Origin: Clytia hemisphaerica
Lineage: Eukaryota; Cnidaria; Hydrozoa; Leptothecata; Clytiidae
Direction of reading: 5' to 3'
Assembly (NCBI GenBank): GCA_902728285.1
Contig: CACVBU010000194.1
Span: 806,001 to 870,000 of the forward strand
Length of the DNA stretch: 64,000 bases
Shown here: one piece after another, positions 60,205-64,000 of the stretch
Layout: the number at the start of each line of letters is the position of its first letter
Numbering within the stretch: position 1 is the first letter of the stretch
The notes under the pieces: model-generated
Database searches by the model: none
What the model was told of the DNA's origin: nothing
Seen by the model: only the letters and a program-made list of their open reading frames with translations
Position numbers and translations under genes: made by a program

Positions 60205-60764
60205 GATTTTTATAATGTCCTTTTATTAGCTATGGTGAAGTCAGTTTTTAAATAAAAATATAGAAAGGTATAAATGTGTATCTTGAAAGTGCCATTATGC
60301 GTTATAGTAAAAGGCTGCGTGAGGGGAAGGTGTTCTTAGTTATTTTAAAGTATTTTGAAATTTTCTGAAGCACCTAATAAAGAATGTAAATTTCAACTTT
60401 CCATCATTGCATCAAGTTTATCCCGCTATGTACCCGTACCGCGCAATGATCATCTTAGTACTGAAATATCCTTCAGAGGAGCCAATAGAAGTGTCAGTTG
60501 AACCTCCTCCCCTCAAAACTAATTCTTCACCACCTGAAGACGTCATCATTCTTTGAAAACACCGAAAATAGAACCACCCTCTATAACCTTTTTTCACTTT
60601 GATTTTTTTGCTCAAATTTTGTAAGGCAACTCCACATGACATGCTTTTGGGGGTATAGGATCATTTTTTACCACCTGTTGGTATCGTGCATTTTACAGAC
60701 CTGCCTAAAATTGGCTTTTTTGTCTAAATCAGCTCTAGGATTCTGGAAACATTAGCCAAATTAT
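60205..60764. promoter_or_regulatory. 5' flank of the transporter gene
   Basis: Upstream (minus sense) of the transporter ATG. A 74-codon minus-strand frame at 60418-60642 has a Ser/Gly-rich part but no clear donor linking it to exon 1, so I do not call it coding. Promoter elements were not identified. Confidence 0.3.
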
Positions 60765-60996
60765 CGTCCCCGTTGGAAAATTATCTGTCAATTTTTGTCC
60801 CCACTAAAAATAGTCAAATAAACCAATCCTTGCTGCAAAATATTATGCTATTTTTCCCATCCCCACTGATATTTCTGACTTGAAAACAAAAGATTTGAAA
60901 TCCCCAGCCATAAAAAATACGGAAATATCAATCCTCGTCATGTTATTTTTATCTCCACTGGCTGAAAGAATCCTACCGGGTCTGTGAGAAGGAGTT
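60765..60996. repeat. Interspersed repeat, copy 2
   Basis: Second copy of the repeat at 53241-53478, same orientation, with substitutions and short indels throughout. Confidence 0.75.
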
Positions 60997-63727
60997 GTTT
61001 CGATAGTCAATATCTATCACTGGTGAAAATTCAAAGTCAAAAGCTACAGTAGTTCCTGAGTTGGTTCCTCAGGTGGTCAACGTGTTGTTGATAAACCGGT
61101 TTGCGAAGTACCAAATACTCATGTGAAAGATTTTTTTCTATTTCATTTGACAAATCAGCCTTCAGAAACAAATTTCAGTCAAATTGAATAGGTCGAACAG
61201 TCAATACATGATTATAGTGAAAATAGCCCTTATCAATCTTGAAATTTCAAGGGGCTCCCCTTAAGATGCTTCCACTAGTAAAAAAATAGGAAGATACTCG
61301 AAAGGTGAAGTCTTACTAAAACTGTTAAACTATTGTTAGAGTTAATCACTTTCAAAAATAGAACCTTACGCTACGTTATATAGAATTAAGAACAAACTCA
61401 TCCATGTTGTTTACATAGTTAAACGAAAATAGTAATTTAACGTACAACACAAACCAAAATAAACACACCTTTTGACACTTTTATTTATGTGTAAAAATGC
61501 AAACACAAGTTAAACGGTGACTACGGCTAGGTTTAAATGACAAAAATTTACTAAGAAACTTTAAAACTTGATTCATAAATGTTTCGCACTCCTTTCTTTA
61601 TAAGGACAATTTTTATAAACGGAGTGCATAAATTTACTGCCCTTTACTGGTACTCATAAAAAATGTACTTTATATTGTTTGAGCTTTAGTGATCTGAGTA
61701 AGTCCATAAGCCCGTTCAAAACTCATGGCACCCAGCAGGAGATCGACTCGACTCTGATTGAAGGGACGATGAAGTGAAAGTTCCCGTAGTTAAGCAATTC
61801 TTGGTGAAAAATATTCATGCTGCATGTTCTAATGCAGGAAGTCAGTCTCCGTCCAAACTAATTCCGTACTTTCATCCAAATCAAATCAAACCTCTTCTGC
61901 TATGTTTAAAATGTCTACAATGCAAGACAAACTACCCGCTTCAGTAACCCTTATTTGTAAGCTGCAGTTTATTTACAAGATGAGTGATTGACAATAAAAA
62001 TAATTTCAATGAATGGACATGATTGTTGAAACAAGAGGAGACGTTATGAATGAAATTTGAGGTGAAACAAACTTTTAAAGGTCCTTACAAATGTTAAATA
62101 ATCATCGAAAAGTTGTGGCAGATATTTATTTACGGTACAGTCTTCCATAAGGGTGTCAAAGTCTTGAATGGTTAAGTACAAAGTGCAAAGTTCTTTTCTT
62201 ACGACACAAGGATTAGCACATGTGCGTGAAAAACCAACAAAAATTGCAAGACCTCACGGAAAGAACACCTCAAGGAAAGAAAATGCAATTCATAATACAT
62301 AGATGATACAGTTGAGAGAACAAACCACATTATTCTGAGGTTGACTAATGTCTTCTGCGAAAACCAATACCATTGCATGAGAGGGGACAGAGAGGTCTTC
62401 TAATATTGGTAACGGATAGTATATACAACTCAAATAAAGAAAAATCTCGTCTGTTCATATTTGAAAAAATAGATTTTACAGCCGTCTTGGACTTGAAAAG
62501 GCGAAGAAGCCTATTTAAATACAAAAGACGAATTTTGTCTTAATCCTAATCCTGATTGTCCCAAATCTTTATTCATGTGCATAAATCGAATGTCAATAAA
62601 AAGAGGTTGCCATCCATGAACCACCTCTACTGCAAGCCTACCTTAGCCATCGCTAACTTGTGTATGAAATGTCCAAAAAACCTTTTACACTGGTCCACCG
62701 TTGAAACTTTAAACTGTGGTGAACTCAAACTATCAAATTAGGAATGTAAAAGCTTAAGAAATCCCTTTATTACACTAACTGTTTCCCAGAAATCACCTTG
62801 CTTTTCAATCGCTATTAAAGAATTCTAAAATTCAGAGATTATATATATTTTAAAGATGGCTGATGAAACCCTCGCAATATTTTTCTTGTATTTCAAATAA
62901 ACGAAACCAGGTAAACAAGATAAGCTGATACTCTTGATGAAGGATGAAAAAGCTGTAAAAATAATTTAAACATACACGTGGTTAAAGCATGCTTGATCAT
63001 TACTTGTATGCACAAACAGCGAGACATAAAAATCTAACTTTCCGCGAACTTTTCAGTAATCAGAAATCTCTATTCTGAAATCATTACTTCACTTCTATCG
63101 TCTAACTTCACCTTAACATGTTTTTAAGAAATAGTAACAAGCGACAGACTACTTGCAACATATGCATAGCCAGGACCACTTTAATAATCAAGTGCCAGTG
63201 GTATAAATGATAACTTGTTGAAAAACACTTCATGGTATTTCTATACACGAAAGTAAAAATGAGAAATCACCTCAATGAGATTGTTTGTCTTAGCAAAGTG
63301 TTAATAACCGCATACAGTTAAATTGGTAATATCAATTTCAAAACACCCCCTAAAGACAAATTACTTTTTTTGTATCCTTTTCAAAACATTGCGTAAAATA
63401 TGAAAGAAATTTCGGGTAATACGATACATAAATTCCAATAGCTAATCGAAATCGGAGAGCAACTTTTTTGGATGTCATCCTTTTGAAGTTTGGATGAAAT
63501 GTGATTTAAAGAAAAACATCCACATTCAAAACAATAACGATAAGACTTTTATACTAGTTTGTACCCTTATTCCCTAGAACTTGTTACACTGGTGGCCATA
63601 GGGTTCATTTCGTTTTATTTCAACAAAGCATTGCATTCAAACAATTTCCTTTACTTGATACAATGGTATGCGTAAAAGTCCGGCAAATGTTTCGCGCGAT
63701 AGCCAAAAGCTTGGCAAATTTGGCTTG
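60997..63727. other. Spacer, no gene seen
   Basis: AT-rich, without supported exons, RNA genes or clear inverted repeats. Confidence 0.45.
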
Positions 63728-64000
63728 GGACTGGTCAAAAAGTATCTACTAAAGGGTGGGGTGGTGGCTTGATACCCTCTAAATATTTCAAGGAGGCAGG
63801 TTGCCAAAAATACATTGATATTTTTGGTAGCCCTAACCCTCCTAATATAGGCCACTTAACCCTATTCATACTTTTTTTTAGGGGCGGTTCAAAACTAGGG
63901 GGGGGGGCTTTTGCTGTATCACCCCTTAACTTTTGATATAGTTGATCTTTTAGGATGGATTTTGGCACACAAGGTCCTTGTCACATAAAGTAACTTTTGA
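63728..64000. mobile_element. Partial element with GGTCAAAAAGTATCTAC end
   Basis: The left end ACTGGTCAAAAAGTATCTAC followed by a GGGTGGGGTGG run resembles the end of the element at 35964-37016. A G-run near 63898 may be internal. The right end would lie outside the window. Confidence 0.4.

Noticed and set aside
60418-60642. Ser/Gly-rich minus-strand frame as an extra first exon of the transporter
   Set aside because: No good donor joins it to the 60204 exon and the ATG at 60204 already gives a family-like N-terminus.
1-64000. CRISPR arrays, operons or phage modules
   Set aside because: The genes are spliced with GT-AG introns and the repeats are transposons and satellites; nothing prokaryotic is seen.

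Overview
The window is animal (metazoan) nuclear DNA. It is AT-rich, its genes are broken by many short GT-AG introns, and spacers and introns are loaded with small non-autonomous transposons. The modules of the largest protein (C-type lectin domains, a thrombospondin type 1 repeat and two cysteine-rich modules) recall secreted proteins of cnidarians, so a cnidarian is my best guess. This is an inference; another marine invertebrate is possible. I saw no bacterial operons, CRISPR arrays or rRNA.

Five host genes can be supported, four of them with complete exon chains in one open frame. (1) Minus strand, 4681-14975: an eight-exon LENG1 orthologue, predicted at 264 aa. (2) Plus strand, 28345-29584: a two-exon, 204-aa multi-pass membrane protein that I cannot name. 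(3) Plus strand, 31824-40427: a twelve-exon, 801-aa secreted mosaic lectin: signal peptide, cysteine-rich module, TSP1, two C-type lectin domains, PAN-like module, two more C-type lectin domains. (4) Minus strand, 45414-45737: a 107-aa secreted, basic, eight-cysteine peptide. (5) Minus strand, 51468-60204: an eleven-exon, 537-aa SLC7-type amino-acid transporter closest to b(0,+)AT.

The rest is mostly mobile DNA. Retroelement remains are a tRNA-derived SINE (3440-3692), a Penelope-type reverse transcriptase fragment (24321-25139) and a 5'-truncated LINE with its target-site duplication (30245-30836). Terminal-inverted-repeat elements with readable target duplications include piggyBac-like (5534-5947, TTAA), an element duplicating TTTAA (8036-8392), a Mutator-like element with a 9-bp duplication (31911-32168) and a Harbinger-like element duplicating TTA (35964-37016). 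There are also a large rearranged foldback (9726-10611), elements sharing CAGTCAGG ends (13276-14217, 21618-22219), a 336-bp tandem duplication (16873-17544) and a 26-bp minisatellite (32516-32820).

The genes do not form a pathway. Three products are secreted or membrane proteins and one is nuclear. No single undescribed system stands out. The best leads are the transporter's lost heavy-chain cysteine, the eight-cysteine peptide, the lectin with mixed QPD/EPN sites and the permuted foldback.
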